Assembly: GCA_018064855.1 (NCBI GenBank) | Contig: JAGHUM010000003.1 | Location: 1 to 64,000, forward strand | From: Candidatus Physcocola equi | GTDB taxonomy: Bacteria; Bacteroidota; Bacteroidia; Bacteroidales; Paludibacteraceae | Reading direction: 5' to 3' | DNA: 64,000 bases | In this document: piece by piece, positions 52,227-61,458 of the stretch | Numbering within the stretch: position 1 is the first letter of the stretch | Layout of the letters: each line of letters begins with the position of its first letter | The notes under the pieces: generated by a model | The model's input: the letters and a program-made list of their open reading frames with translations, nothing else | Told to the model about the DNA's origin: nothing | Database searches by the model: none | Position numbers and translations under genes: made by a program

Positions 52227-53441
52227 ATGAGAAAAGAAATCCTCAACATAGCCAGCAGTGTTTTCATTTTCGTGCTCACACTATTGGGAGCAATGGAAGC
52301 CAACGCCGAACAACTCAGCCCCGAAGTCAGCATCAGTCTTCTCACGAGCGGTCCGAGCGACAAAGCCATTTTCACAGCCTGGGGACACACTGCCATCAGA
52401 GTGAAAGACCCGATGATGGGAACAGACTATGTATATAATTACGGAATATTCCATTTCGGCAACGACTTCATACCCAGATTCGTCAGTGGACAGACCGACT
52501 ACCGACTGGGAGTGAGCAATATGTTTCACGTTTTCGAAGAAGTGGAATACAAAAATTGTGACTTGATAGAGCAAGAACTCAATCTGACACAAAAAGAAAA
52601 AGAGCGACTGGTAGAAGCATTAGAAGAAAACTACAAACCGGAAAACCGCTATTACCGTTACAAATTCTTTGGCGACAACTGTGCCACACGTCCGCGCCAC
52701 ATCATAGCAGAAAGCATTGACGGAACAGTGAGTTACCCCTCAACCGGAGACGACAGCACCACCTACAGAGACTACATCTACGACCTTCTGAAGACCAGTC
52801 CGTGGTTTATTTTAGGCATAGACCTTTGCTTGGGCACACCCACCGACAAAGTGGTAACCGATCAGGAGCGCTTGTTTCTACCTGCCGAATTGTGCAAAAC
52901 CTACAATGGAGCGCAAATCGTAAAAGCCGATACCATCATTCCAATAGTAAAAGAGACACGACTTTTATATGAAAAACAAGCGAATGCAGGAGAAACAATA
53001 GAAGGAACATCCCTACCCGGTCCAACAACGGTCTTCGGGGTGCTATTACTCCTTATTGTAGCACACATCATTTTTTACACCTACACCCAGAAAGACGATC
53101 GTTGGTTTCACTTGATCTACTTTGGTTTAGTCGGGCTGATAGGAGTAGTGCTTACATTCGTAAGTTGGATTTCAGTGCACGAATTTGTATTTCCGAACTG
53201 GAACATCCTTTTGCTCAACCCTTTGCAATTAGCAATCGCGGTACTAATATATACAAAGAAAGTCGGTATTAGGACCAGATTATACCAAATCGTGTTGGGA
53301 TTAACCCTACTTTACATACTTGTTGACATAACCGACATCACAGGCCAACATTTCAATGACGCCACATTTGCAATAGCCATTATACAAAGTCTGTTGTGCT
53401 GGGAGTATTTGTTGAAAGCACAAAAAAAAGACCTTGCATAA
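52227..53441 (+). CDS. DUF4105 (Lnb-like) membrane enzyme
   Basis: This 404-residue protein has a signal sequence (to about residue 27, NAEQ), a periplasmic DUF4105 domain (about 30-235) and about five C-terminal transmembrane helices (270-395). The periplasmic domain carries TAWGHTAIRVKD and FFGDNCATRPR, which look like the His and Cys of an NlpC/P60-like cysteine active site. I recall that Bacteroides proteins with this domain have recently been reported as lipoprotein N-acyltransferases (Lnb); the assignment here rests on domain order and those two residues. It would finish acylation of lipoproteins. Confidence 0.8.
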   Translation: MRKEILNIASSVFIFVLTLLGAMEANAEQLSPEVSISLLTSGPSDKAIFTAWGHTAIRVKDPMMGTDYVYNYGIFHFGNDFIPRFVSGQTDYRLGVSNMFHVFEEVEYKNCDLIEQELNLTQKEKERLVEALEENYKPENRYYRYKFFGDNCATRPRHIIAESIDGTVSYPSTGDDSTTYRDYIYDLLKTSPWFILGIDLCLGTPTDKVVTDQERLFLPAELCKTYNGAQIVKADTIIPIVKETRLLYEKQANAGETIEGTSLPGPTTVFGVLLLLIVAHIIFYTYTQKDDRWFHLIYFGLVGLIGVVLTFVSWISVHEFVFPNWNILLLNPLQLAIAVLIYTKKVGIRTRLYQIVLGLTLLYILVDITDITGQHFNDATFAIAIIQSLLCWEYLLKAQKKDLA

Positions 53442-53481
53442 AAAAAACGTAGCATAAAGAACAAGAATGTCAAAAAATTAT

Positions 53482-53489
53482 TATTTTTG
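53482..53489 (+). promoter_or_regulatory. -7 promoter box for the lipoprotein-gapA unit
   Basis: TATTTTTG fits TAnnTTTG, 24 bp before the ATG at 53514. No such box is found in the two gaps before the second lipoprotein and gapA. Confidence 0.5.
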
Positions 53490-53513
53490 CAGAAGAAAAA
53501 AACATATAAGAAC

Positions 53514-53657
53514 ATGAAAGCTATTAAATTGATAATTGCCGCTGCCTTGGCTGCAGCGTTGTTTAGCGCATGCAAATCGTCAACCTGCCCAGGTTACGGA
53601 GGTGTACAGCGCAACTATGGTGCTGCTGTAGAGATTGAAAACGTTGATTTGGTGTAA
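53514..53657 (+). CDS. small lipoprotein A (47 residues)
   Basis: A 47-codon gene starts MKAIKLIIAAALAAALFSAC, a clear lipoprotein signal with acylated Cys20. The mature part is only 28 residues (KSSTCPGYGGVQRN, then an acidic tail). It has its own promoter and is followed by a second 47-residue lipoprotein and gapA. The mature peptide contains CPGYGG, and the neighbour has a comparable Cys/Lys/Tyr-rich start. Function unknown; the pattern suggests a short surface or periplasmic peptide made at high level with glycolysis genes. Confidence 0.72.
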   Translation: MKAIKLIIAAALAAALFSACKSSTCPGYGGVQRNYGAAVEIENVDLV

Positions 53658-53715
53658 ATTATCTCATCGAAGAGGCGTTAACAACAATCAGAATCGGAAA
53701 ACATAAAGAACAGAT

Positions 53716-53859
53716 ATGGCAAGAGTAATGAAACTAACAGCCGCCATTATATTAATGGCCTTAGGTTTGAGTTCATGTAAAAGTGGATGTGACTGCTACA
53801 AGCACAGCTATGGAACATTGGAACAGCAGGACTCTACCGTTGAAGTTCACAATGCATAA
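53716..53859 (+). CDS. small lipoprotein B (47 residues)
   Basis: A second 47-codon gene reads MARVMKLTAAIILMALGLSSC (lipobox GLSSC, Cys21), then KSGCDCYKHSYGTLEQQDST and a short acidic end. It resembles lipoprotein A in length, position of the acylated Cys, the Cys-Lys-Ser start of the mature chain, further Cys residues and the SYG/NYG motif, so the two are probably paralogues. It lies 42 bp before gapA with no promoter between. Confidence 0.7.
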   Translation: MARVMKLTAAIILMALGLSSCKSGCDCYKHSYGTLEQQDSTVEVHNA

Positions 53860-53897
53860 ACAGACTACACTATTAATTTATTTTTTAACAATTTTAA

Positions 53898-54914
<1,017 letters not shown>

Positions 54915-54938
54915 TTCCCGAAAGATACCTAAAAAACT

Positions 54939-54967
54939 GGAGTGCTCTTAAAGGGCACTCCTTTTTT
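54939..54967 (+). terminator. terminator of gapA
   Basis: GGAGTGCTCTT-AA-AGGGCACTCC with a T6 run behind, 25 bp after the gapA stop. Confidence 0.9.
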
Positions 54968-55051
54968 ATTTAAAAATATTGTTCACCCAAACCCATTCTC
55001 TCCGACCAACAGCCGAACAGAAAAAGGAGGATGGTTCATTATTTAACACAC

Positions 55052-55549
55052 ATGAAAAGAAATTGCATTATTACCACACTTACATTATTGATGGTAGTGG
55101 GCTCGACAGCATTATCATCGGCTCAAAACAAGAGATACACAGCGCCTGATGCAGTGACCTCAGCAACATCAAGCGAACAAAACAAAAAAACAGTAAAAGA
55201 ATCAAATTCGGCAATGGAAACAAAATCCACCATTAAGGACCTGACGCCAAAAGAATTTCAAGAGGATTACGAAAAGAGCAAAGAAAATGCGATTCTTTTA
55301 GACGTAAGACGTCCGGATGAATACCAAAACGGTCATCTTAAAGGAGCTACATTGATCAATCTGATGGATGAGAAATTTGCAGAAGAAGTTTTAAAATTAG
55401 ATTCAAAGAAAACAATCTTCATCTATTGCAGAAGTGGCAGAAGAAGTATGAAAGCAGCAGAATTCCTCACAGGGAAAGGATACACTTGTGTCAACATGAA
55501 AGGTGGTATTCTTGCCTGGGGAAATGAAGGGTTCCCTGTTGAGCAATAA
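55052..55549 (+). CDS. exported rhodanese-domain protein
   Basis: This 165-residue protein has a signal peptide (MKRNCIITTLTLLMVVG, cleaved near SSAQ), a Ser/Thr/Lys linker and one rhodanese domain (about 70-165). The active-site loop is YCRSGRRSMKAA with the persulfide Cys. It would move sulfane sulfur or reduce thiols in the periplasm. An earlier ATG at 55031 sits immediately after AGGAGG with no spacer, so I prefer the ATG at 55052, which gives a normal signal peptide. Confidence 0.86.
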   Translation: MKRNCIITTLTLLMVVGSTALSSAQNKRYTAPDAVTSATSSEQNKKTVKESNSAMETKSTIKDLTPKEFQEDYEKSKENAILLDVRRPDEYQNGHLKGATLINLMDEKFAEEVLKLDSKKTIFIYCRSGRRSMKAAEFLTGKGYTCVNMKGGILAWGNEGFPVEQ

Positions 55550-55896
55550 TGATGGGTTCCATAAAATCTCACATTAAAGTCGTCAAGTAATGAAAGACAC
55601 CAAGTGATCATTTCTGGTGTATTTTGAGGTCATATTTAAGAAATTCAAAAGAAAAAACGCTGCTGAAAAAATACAGATGAGTTAACATAAATAAAACCAA
55701 CATTCTGATATACAGCAAAAGTCTATTAACATTTTTTCGTCAACACCCATTTCAACCGGTAAAAAAAGAAATGAGAAACAAAAAAAAAGAAATGTTAAAA
55801 TGAATTACTGCAAAAGTGTGAACTTTGCATCGTCGGCAAGGGGACAAGACTTATAACATTCATCTTGCCGGCACTCCTATCTAATACAACACGCTT
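55550..55896 (+). other. intergenic leader region of the GH5 gene
   Basis: No gene is seen in these 347 bp. Near 55820 GAACTTTG differs by one base from a -7 box. At 55832-55840 and 55864-55872 GTCGGCAAG and CTTGCCGGC pair to form a 9-bp stem (one G-T pair) about 25 bp before the GH5 start, which would lie in the mRNA leader and could affect translation. Confidence 0.4.
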
Positions 55897-57369
55897 ATGA
55901 AAACACAATTACTAAAGAAAGCAAACAAGGCTGCCAAAACGATTGCCGCGGCACTCTTGGTTGGCTGCAGCGCAAACATTGGTAATGCGCAGGAAGTAAC
56001 AGGCTACACTGCCACACAGTTGACAGAGATGCTTGGAACTGGATGGAACTTAGGAAACTCCCTTGACGCCGTAGGCGGAAAAGGCAACGGTTCGGAAACA
56101 AGTTGGGGAAATCCAGCGACCACCCAGGCAATGATCGACTCAATTAGAAAAATAGGTTTCAAAACCATCAGAATTCCGGTATCATGGTGCCAACACACAT
56201 ATGATGCTACGGGCGGTGGGGAAATAGAAGGATACGAATACAAAATCTATCCAAACTGGATGAACCGAGTGAAAGAAGTAGTTGATTACGCATATCACAG
56301 AGGAATGTTCGTCATCATCAACATCCATCATGACAACGACATCGAAAAAAGAGATATGCAGTACGGCTGCTTTTCACCTCAGACAAAATACAAGGAAGAA
56401 AGCCTGACATACGTAAGAGAGATTTGGGAACAATGCGCCGAGGCATTCGCAGAATATGACCAAAGATTGATATTCGAAACACTCAATGAGCCCCGCGTCA
56501 TCAAGAATGCCAACGAATGGTGGTTTTGGCCAGTAGATAATCCAAATCAGCAAATTGTAGTTACCGCCATGGACATCATCAACCAGATGAACCAAGCCGG
56601 TGTGGATGCAGTCCGCAAAAACGGTCAGGGCCACAACAAAGAAAGAATGATTTTGGTGCCAGGATATGCAGCATGTCCAGACGGTGTTATCAGCAGCAAC
56701 TTCGTAAAACCAACAGACCCATCCAACATGATTGGACTTGAAGTACACGCCTACCGTCCAACAGAGCTTTGCCTTAACGGTACAAAGACCACGATGACAG
56801 ACGCAGATTGTGAAAAAGTCAGAACGGAAGTATTTGAGCCATTGAGCAACAAATGGGTAAAAAATGGCACACCGGTCATCATTGATGAAACAAGTTGCAG
56901 CAACAAAAACAACATGGAAGCACGCTTGGAATGGGTAAAATGCTTCTATGGTATGAGCAAAGAATACAATATGCCATGCGTACTTTGGGACAACAACACC
57001 CGAGTAAACAAAAGCAACCCAGGAGAAGTCCACGGATTCTTTAACCGTCAGCAATGCCACTGGGATGAAGAAAACCTTCCGTTCATAACCGAGTTGTTCA
57101 AGACACTCGACCTTACAATGTGGTCGAGCAGCGAAAATCAGTTGGCAGACAACGTAAGCATCTCAATAGATAAAGAAAACATATACGTTGAATGTCCAGA
57201 CATGATTGAAAACGTAAGAATATTCAACACAAATGGTCAGATAGTGGATGATAAAGAAGTCAACTCGACTAATGCAATAATCAACATAACATCCCTCAAA
57301 AGTGGTTTCTATTTAGCAATGATCTCAACAGATAAAGGATCAATCAGCAAGAAGTTTGTAGTAAAATAA
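55897..57369 (+). CDS. secreted GH5 endoglucanase-type enzyme with T9SS tail
   Basis: This 490-residue enzyme has a signal (ending IGNAQE) and a GH5 catalytic domain (about 35-400) that begins GTGWNLGNSLDAVG. The acid/base is Glu198 in FETLNEPR and the nucleophile Glu331 in VIIDETS, with supporting IRIPVSW and INIHHDN segments. The residue pattern is like GH5 subfamily 4 endo-beta-1,4-glucanases (cellulose, xyloglucan or mixed-linkage glucan). The C-terminal 70 residues (IFNTNGQIVDDKEV to SISKKFVVK) are a T9SS type A sorting domain. A membrane-bound AraC-type regulator lies downstream. Substrate not certain. Confidence 0.92.
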   Translation: MKTQLLKKANKAAKTIAAALLVGCSANIGNAQEVTGYTATQLTEMLGTGWNLGNSLDAVGGKGNGSETSWGNPATTQAMIDSIRKIGFKTIRIPVSWCQHTYDATGGGEIEGYEYKIYPNWMNRVKEVVDYAYHRGMFVIINIHHDNDIEKRDMQYGCFSPQTKYKEESLTYVREIWEQCAEAFAEYDQRLIFETLNEPRVIKNANEWWFWPVDNPNQQIVVTAMDIINQMNQAGVDAVRKNGQGHNKERMILVPGYAACPDGVISSNFVKPTDPSNMIGLEVHAYRPTELCLNGTKTTMTDADCEKVRTEVFEPLSNKWVKNGTPVIIDETSCSNKNNMEARLEWVKCFYGMSKEYNMPCVLWDNNTRVNKSNPGEVHGFFNRQQCHWDEENLPFITELFKTLDLTMWSSSENQLADNVSISIDKENIYVECPDMIENVRIFNTNGQIVDDKEVNSTNAIINITSLKSGFYLAMISTDKGSISKKFVVK

Positions 57370-57429
57370 AATATAATAATTGGTAATAAGGTAAATTATT
57401 AAAAGCCAATACAATAGTAAGTGTGTGAG

Positions 57430-57462
57430 CAGGGGTATCCGTGAGGACGCCCCTGTTTTTTT
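57430..57462 (+). terminator. terminator of the GH5 gene
   Basis: CAGGGG and CCCCTG with an inner TCC-GTGA-GGA form a stem followed by a T7 run, about 60 bp after the GH5 stop. Confidence 0.8.
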
Positions 57463-57471
57463 ACATAAAAT

Positions 57472-57649
57472 AAGAAGCTGTTTAAATTTTTGCGAACTTT
57501 TTCTGTTGGGCTTTTTATAGGTCTTTTTCGTCTGTTTTGAGTGAATCCTCAGTCACAATGGGATTCCATTGCTCCTTTCAGATTCACAACAAAACATCCT
57601 GAAAAAATCCCTTATAAAAATCTCCAACAAAAATTCAAACAACTTCTAA
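57472..57649 (+). mobile_element. MITE-like element, copy 2 (about 178 bp)
   Basis: The same element as at 38389: begins AGAAGCTGTTTAAATTTTTG and ends CAAACAACTTCTAA, with the same inner TTTTATAGGTCTTTTTCGTC and GTGAATC...CACAATGGG segments. The ends are inverted copies of each other. It lies between the GH5 terminator and the regulator gene and has no coding frame of note. Together with its promoter region this accounts for the 385-bp gap 57370-57754. Confidence 0.75.
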
Positions 57650-57754
57650 GGGAAATAGAAAAAAAAATTGTATTTTTATGGTTTGAAATAAGTAAGGTGC
57701 CCCAATATATACACCATCTACTTACCAGAAAAAACAGCAACAATATCCGCTAAA

Positions 57755-58951
57755 ATGGACAAACGGAGAAAAAACACACGAACTATTTATGCTTTGCTAT
57801 CGGTATTACCACTGATAGCGACAGCATTATTATATATGCAATTCAGCCTTCCCACCATTGATTTGCTTAACGACGCCTCATTTATTCAAAATGAATTCAG
57901 CGACCAATCAGAAGGAGGCAAATCCATCTCACTCATTACAAAAAGCAAAAACGAACTTATATTTGACTTCGAATTAAAGCCCGATTATGCCACTCCATAC
58001 ACAGGTATAGAACTCTGCAAGAAGAATCTGGAGCCATTTTCCGTAGAAGGATACAAAATGAGAATCGACATCAAGACCAAAGTCGATCTAAGAATGTCGG
58101 TCCGCTTGGGACAATATATCGGGAAAGACAAAGAAGGCAATGATTTGTGCTCCGTCATAGCAAAATCATTTCCGGTGAAAGCCGGCGAAAGTCCAATGCT
58201 GTTTGCCACTGAAGAGATCAGCGAAGTTCCAGAATGGTGGTTTTACAAAAACCCATCCCAGCAGATATCGGAGGGGTTGAACGAAAAAGACAAAATCAAA
58301 TACCTTTGGTTGATGCCGGAAAGCATGATACAGCGCAACAAAGGATACACCATCACCATTAAATCCCTCTTATTGGAGTGGGACAGCAGCGCATTCTGGC
58401 TTTCAACCGCAGTTGCCTGCGCCATTTTCTACATTATACTTTTCGCCACCTACCTTCTGACCAGGAAAAAAGAAGAAGACGATGAAAATGAAGCGATAAA
58501 CAAGGGAAATGAACGAAACGGGGCTACTTACACCCCATCAAACACCCACGAAGACGACAAAAAAGAAATCGAATATGTATATGTGCCGATAGAACGTACG
58601 GAAAGTCCTAAACACGACACTGGAGGAGAAGAAGACCTGGGAGACAAGTTGCTTCAGTATATGGGTGCGAACTATCCGAATCCGGATTTGAAAGTCAGTG
58701 ACGTGGCAACGGAATTGAGAATATCAGAAGACAGTGTCAGCGAAACCCTGAAAAGCAAAGTAGGCGTAAGTTTCCGTCAGCATCTCAACAACATTCGTCT
58801 TGAAGAAGCCAAACGTCTGTTAAAAGAAACAGACCTTCAAATATCCGAAATCGCATATCGTGTCGGTTACAACAACATACAGCACTTCAATCGTGTGTTT
58901 AAAGAAAACATCGGCACAGCGCCAGGCACATGGAGAATGGGGAATAACTAA
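57755..58951 (+). CDS. membrane-anchored AraC-type transcription regulator
   Basis: This 398-residue protein has two transmembrane helices (about 11-28 and 212-235) enclosing a periplasmic domain of about 180 residues, a charged cytoplasmic linker (about 240-295) and an AraC/XylS DNA-binding domain (about 298-398). The last domain ends ISEIAYRVGYNNIQHFNRVF. The periplasmic part is beta-rich (KNELIFDFELKPDY, YKMRIDIKTKVDLRMSVRLG) and reminiscent of a carbohydrate-binding jelly roll, which is inferred only. Its place after the GH5 gene suggests it senses a glucan product and controls enzyme genes. It is smaller than hybrid two-component sensors. Confidence 0.85.
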   Translation: MDKRRKNTRTIYALLSVLPLIATALLYMQFSLPTIDLLNDASFIQNEFSDQSEGGKSISLITKSKNELIFDFELKPDYATPYTGIELCKKNLEPFSVEGYKMRIDIKTKVDLRMSVRLGQYIGKDKEGNDLCSVIAKSFPVKAGESPMLFATEEISEVPEWWFYKNPSQQISEGLNEKDKIKYLWLMPESMIQRNKGYTITIKSLLLEWDSSAFWLSTAVACAIFYIILFATYLLTRKKEEDDENEAINKGNERNGATYTPSNTHEDDKKEIEYVYVPIERTESPKHDTGGEEDLGDKLLQYMGANYPNPDLKVSDVATELRISEDSVSETLKSKVGVSFRQHLNNIRLEEAKRLLKETDLQISEIAYRVGYNNIQHFNRVFKENIGTAPGTWRMGNN

Positions 58952-58996
58952 AGCAAAAAAAAAGTTATCAAAAACTCACCAAAAAGAAACGCAGAC

Positions 58997-59662
58997 ATGG
59001 ACATGAAAGAAAGCGCAGTTGTGCTATTGAGTGGCGGTCAAGATTCGACCACCTGCTTATATTGGGCAAAAAAACATTTCAAAAAAGTGTATGCCATCGG
59101 TTTCAGATACGGTCAAAAGCACCAACAGGAAAACGAGATCGCCGCACAAATTGCCAAAGAGGAAGGTGTGCCTTTCCAGTTGTGTGAATTGGACTTATTC
59201 AAGCAATTCACGCACAACTCTCTCACCGACGAGAACATGATCGTTGACACAGAAAAGCCAGAGGGAGCGCTGCCGAACACATTCGTTCCAGGCCGAAACA
59301 TGCTGTTTCTTGGCTATGCGGCTGTATATGCCTACGGTTTAGGCGTTCACAATCTGGTGACAGGAGTTGGTCAAGCCGATTTCAGCGGTTATCCAGACTG
59401 CAGAAACAACTTCATAAAAAGCATGAATGCCACCTTAGGCTTGGCCATGGACTATGAATTTGAGATTCACACCCCACTGATGTGGCTGAACAAAGAGCAG
59501 ACCTGGGAAATGGCGGATCAGCTGGGCGTGCTGGACAAGATACGCTATCGCACCATGACATGCTACAACGGAATCATCGCCGACGGATGTGGCAACTGTC
59601 CGGCCTGCAAACTACGCAGAGAAGGACTTGAGAAATATTTGAAACGAAAAGCGAACAAATAA
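58997..59662 (+). CDS. queC: 7-cyano-7-deazaguanine synthase
   Basis: This 221-residue enzyme makes preQ0 for queuosine in tRNA. The ATP-binding motif [15 protein letters not shown] is at the N-terminus, and the C-terminal zinc site has four Cys in [20 protein letters not shown]. queF follows after 2 bp, giving consecutive pathway steps. queD and queE are not in this window. Confidence 0.95.
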   Translation: MDMKESAVVLLSGGQDSTTCLYWAKKHFKKVYAIGFRYGQKHQQENEIAAQIAKEEGVPFQLCELDLFKQFTHNSLTDENMIVDTEKPEGALPNTFVPGRNMLFLGYAAVYAYGLGVHNLVTGVGQADFSGYPDCRNNFIKSMNATLGLAMDYEFEIHTPLMWLNKEQTWEMADQLGVLDKIRYRTMTCYNGIIADGCGNCPACKLRREGLEKYLKRKANK

Positions 59663-59664
59663 TA

Positions 59665-60135
59665 ATGGACGAATTGAAACAGTTGGGCAAAAAGACCAAC
59701 TACCCTACCGACTATGCACCCGAAGTGCTGGAAACATTTGAGAACAGACATCCAGAAAACGACTATTGGGTGAAATTCAACTGTCCAGAGTTTACGAGTT
59801 TGTGTCCCATCACAAGCCAGCCAGACTTTGCGACAATATACATCAGTTATGTACCGGCGCAGCGCATGGTAGAGAGTAAGAGTCTCAAACTGTATCTTTT
59901 CAGTTACCGCAACCATGGCGATTTTCACGAAAACTGTGTAAACACCATCATGAAAGACCTCATCAAGCTCATGGAGCCAAAATACATTGAGGTCTGGGGC
60001 AAATTCCTCCCACGCGGAGGCATTTCAATAGACCCTTGGTGCAACTGGGGGCAGCCAGGCACAAAATATGAACGATTGGCAGAAACACGATTCGCTCAAC
60101 ACGACATGATGCCAGAGCATATAGATAACCGATAA
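59665..60135 (+). CDS. queF: NADPH-dependent preQ0 reductase
   Basis: This 156-residue type I QueF reduces the nitrile of preQ0 to the amine preQ1. Catalytic Cys47 and Asp54 lie in [13 protein letters not shown], and the QueF family motif is seen in [20 protein letters not shown]. It follows queC by 2 bp. No terminator is obvious behind it. Confidence 0.95.
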   Translation: MDELKQLGKKTNYPTDYAPEVLETFENRHPENDYWVKFNCPEFTSLCPITSQPDFATIYISYVPAQRMVESKSLKLYLFSYRNHGDFHENCVNTIMKDLIKLMEPKYIEVWGKFLPRGGISIDPWCNWGQPGTKYERLAETRFAQHDMMPEHIDNR

Positions 60136-60164
60136 ATGGTATCTCTTTTTTGACTGAAAAACGC

Positions 60165-60172
60165 TAAATTTG
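60165..60172 (+). promoter_or_regulatory. -7 promoter box for the DUF5063 gene
   Basis: TAAATTTG lies 26 bp upstream of the ATG at 60199. Confidence 0.5.
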
Positions 60173-60198
60173 CAGATTGAAACAACTAGATATGTAAT

Positions 60199-60750
60199 AT
60201 GCAGCAAAACGAAGATTCGCCTTTATATACCAAAGACGTGGTAGAGTTTGTCACCGTTGCGAAAGAATATTGTGTGCAGCTTGAGCAGGCAAAAGACCAG
60301 AAGCAGAAAAGCTTCATGGAAAGAATGAGCAAGATTGCTCCACTACTTTATCTGAAAGCCTCGATGCTACCCGATTTATACACCGGTTTTGGCGATGACT
60401 TGGAAAGTTTCGTCACAGAAGAAGAATATGAGAGCGTGCGTCAAAGCTTGAGCGCGCTTTTTGGAGAGATCGACGACTACCTCGACACTCAGGTGACCGA
60501 CATGCAATATAGTGAAAGCGCATTGCCAACCAGCATATCGGAAAACATGAGCGACGTCTATCAAGACTTGAAGGACATGCTGTGTAATTTTCAGAGTGCC
60601 AATCATGACGTGATGGTTCAAAGCGTGGCCGAATGTAAGGAAAACTTCAAGAACCACTGGGGGCAGAAACTCCTCAGCGCACTTGGGGCACTGCACAAAG
60701 GCTTGTACCGTCCCGACTCTTCCGTAGAATATGATTCGGAGGAGTTCTAA
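60199..60750 (+). CDS. DUF5063 family protein
   Basis: This 183-residue all-helical acidic protein has the DUF5063 pattern: VVEFVTVAKEYCVQLEQA at the start, then KIAPLLYLKASMLPD and FKNHWGQKLLSALGALH near the end. No function is known for the family. It stands next to a 3'-5' exonuclease gene 60 bp downstream; in many Bacteroidales these two are neighbours, so a shared role in nucleic acid handling is possible. Confidence 0.82.
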   Translation: MQQNEDSPLYTKDVVEFVTVAKEYCVQLEQAKDQKQKSFMERMSKIAPLLYLKASMLPDLYTGFGDDLESFVTEEEYESVRQSLSALFGEIDDYLDTQVTDMQYSESALPTSISENMSDVYQDLKDMLCNFQSANHDVMVQSVAECKENFKNHWGQKLLSALGALHKGLYRPDSSVEYDSEEF

Positions 60751-60810
60751 CAAACAACATCACAGCGTCCTTCACAAAGACAAAACGCACGACAACGAAA
60801 AAAACATAAA

Positions 60811-61422
60811 ATGAAACAATATAAAGCCACACTGACAAAGGAAGAACTAAACGCCCACATAGCAGAAAACTTTGAGGGTGAGATAAGTGTGGTGAACACC
60901 ATAGAAGAAGCCGAGGAAGCAGTCAAGAGACTTCGCGAAGAACAATTCATCGGATTTGACACAGAAACCCGTCCTTCATTTGTAAAGGGAGAATCACACA
61001 ATGTATCGCTCCTGCAACTGAGCGGAGAGAGCAAGTGCTACTTGTTCAGGCTAAATCTGATCGGGATGCCCGACTGTCTTGTAAAGTTGCTCCGCAGCCG
61101 AAAAATCAAAAAGATAGGCTTGTCAACAAAAGATGACTTCAGAGCACTCAGCGCATTAAAATCGGATCTTCGGCCATGCAATTTTGTTGAGTTACAAAGT
61201 TACGTTTCCCAATTCGGCATTGAAGAAAAGAGTCTTTCAAAGGTGTATGCCATCGTATTTGGCAAACGCATATCGAAAGGTCAGCGCCTCAGCAACTGGG
61301 AAGCGGAGGAACTAGGCATCAAGCAGCAGCAATACGCCGCTTTGGATGCCTGGGCGACACGCCGAATCTACGAAGAACTGGAGAAGCAACACGACACAGA
61401 AATTGCAACCGAATCAAAATAG
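60811..61422 (+). CDS. 3'-5' exonuclease (RNase D-like DEDD domain)
   Basis: This 203-residue protein has a DEDDy-type exonuclease domain: Asp50 and Glu52 in IGFDTETRPSF, an Asp in LSTKDDFRAL and the final tyrosine motif QQQYAALDAWATRRIYEEL. It would remove nucleotides from the 3' end of RNA or DNA. There is no HRDC domain, so it is shorter than RNase D. It sits 60 bp behind the DUF5063 gene. Confidence 0.87.
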   Translation: MKQYKATLTKEELNAHIAENFEGEISVVNTIEEAEEAVKRLREEQFIGFDTETRPSFVKGESHNVSLLQLSGESKCYLFRLNLIGMPDCLVKLLRSRKIKKIGLSTKDDFRALSALKSDLRPCNFVELQSYVSQFGIEEKSLSKVYAIVFGKRISKGQRLSNWEAEELGIKQQQYAALDAWATRRIYEELEKQHDTEIATESK

Positions 61423-61458
61423 GAAGATCACCTCGAAAGAAAAAAAGAACTAACACAT

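Noticed and set aside
55031-55051. Earlier start with AGGAGG for the rhodanese gene
   Set aside because: AGGAGG touches the ATG without a spacer, and the later ATG gives a normal signal peptide; Bacteroidetes rarely depend on such sites.
57541-57753. Plus-strand frame of 70 codons before the regulator
   Set aside because: It starts inside the MITE-like element at a GTG and has no match to the corresponding frame of copy 1; it is likely chance.
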